Below are positions 5,356-5,640 of a stretch of 5,640 bases of DNA, piece after piece (position 1 is the first letter of the stretch; each line of letters starts with the position of its first letter). This DNA is from Deltaproteobacteria bacterium (lineage in GTDB: Bacteria > UBA10199 > SBBF01): the NCBI GenBank assembly GCA_016207765.1, contig JACQOY010000071.1, positions 1 through 5,640 of the forward strand, given 5' to 3'. Below the pieces are notes generated by a model, which searched no databases, had not been told where the DNA came from, and saw only the letters and a program-made list of their open reading frames with translations. The position numbers and the translations under genes were made by a program.

Positions 5356-5640
5356 CTAACCGACAAAATAGGCCAGCGCCCGTTCGCCAAAAACAAAAAA
5401 AACAAAAAAGAAAAAGGTGGAAACAAACTTCGACACCAGTATCGGCGGCACAACGAAGAAATGCCTGGCGATGTCTATTTGGCCCCAATAACACAAAAAA
5501 ACAAGGGTGATCATGAGAGAAAGGGTCAGAACCAGCCAGAACTTTTCCTGGGCAGGGGGCAACAGGGGAAGCGCCGGGAAAAACCTTTCCGAAATCCGGT
5601 TGATTTTTGAGAGCAGTTCACCGCCAAAAAACAAAAAGAC
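5356..5640 (-). CDS. Membrane protein of unknown function, 5' end outside the window, probably truncated by TAG
   Basis: I do not recognise the family. The frame is open to the window's end (a TTG at 5634 is possible as a start, but nothing supports it), so the N-terminus is probably outside. About 95 residues are visible: an amphipathic region (GGELLSKINRISERFF), a Pro-rich step (LPLLPPAQE), one transmembrane helix (FWLVLTLSLMITLVFLCYWG), a polar loop (QIDIARHF), and a second very Phe-rich hydrophobic segment (FVSTFFFFVFFVFG) ending ALAYFVG before TAG at 5358-5356. The A/T homopolymer tracts coding for the Phe run (5391-5416) are prone to slippage. Coding-like sequence continues in the same frame beyond the stop. 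It lies upstream of, and in the same direction as, the SDR and acyltransferase genes, so a membrane-lipid role is possible but unproven. Confidence 0.6.
   Translation of the reverse strand, partial: VFLFFGGELLSKINRISERFFPALPLLPPAQEKFWLVLTLSLMITLVFLCYWGQIDIARHFFVVPPILVSKFVSTFFFFVFFVFGERALAYFVG

Noticed and set aside
5356..5358. TAG recoded as an amino acid such as pyrrolysine
   Set aside because: pgi, the SDR and the acyltransferase all end in TAG at sensible protein ends, so TAG is a normal stop here; a nonsense change or base error is simpler.
5169..5510. Plus-strand open frame of about 113 codons over the inverted repeat
   Set aside because: Its sequence is the translation of the repeat arms plus A-rich DNA antisense to the Phe-rich membrane segment.

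Overview
The window appears to come from a bacterium of deltaproteobacterial type (Myxococcota, Bdellovibrionota, Desulfobacterota or a related uncultured lineage). Three things suggest this: a secreted acidic protein built from MopE-type metal-binding repeats, its MYXO-CTERM-like Cys/hydrophobic/Arg tail, and a linked SDR plus lysophospholipid-type acyltransferase pair. The assignment is inference; no rRNA or marker gene is present to fix it.

Layout: (1) positions 1-1392, plus strand, hold the C-terminal part of a surface or secreted protein with six D/C-rich repeats; its beginning lies outside the window. (2) Positions 1393-1549 are intergenic and contain a very strong intrinsic terminator. 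(3) Positions 1550-2923, plus strand, encode a short-form glucose-6-phosphate isomerase (pgi). (4) A perfect 28-bp palindrome joins the convergent 3' ends of pgi and the next gene. (5) The rest, on the minus strand, reads in transcription order: a multi-pass membrane protein of unknown function (5' end outside the window, reading frame broken by a TAG), a long imperfect inverted repeat, an atypical extended SDR, a second 28-bp palindrome, and a PlsC/MGAT-like acyltransferase with an N-terminal coiled coil.

The minus-strand genes look like one transcription unit, probably acting on membrane lipid or glycolipid; the substrate cannot be read from the sequence. pgi stands alone as a central-carbon housekeeping gene.

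The most unusual signal is the relation between repeats and gene boundaries. Two 28-bp elements share 9-bp outer arms (GTAGGGGCG / CGCCCCTAC, with one substitution in one copy) around different 10-bp cores that are each self-complementary. They supply the TAG stop codons of pgi, the SDR and the acyltransferase. A third, unrelated inverted repeat supplies the ribosome binding site of the SDR and the final stop of the upstream broken gene. No tRNA, rRNA, CRISPR array or transposase gene was seen.
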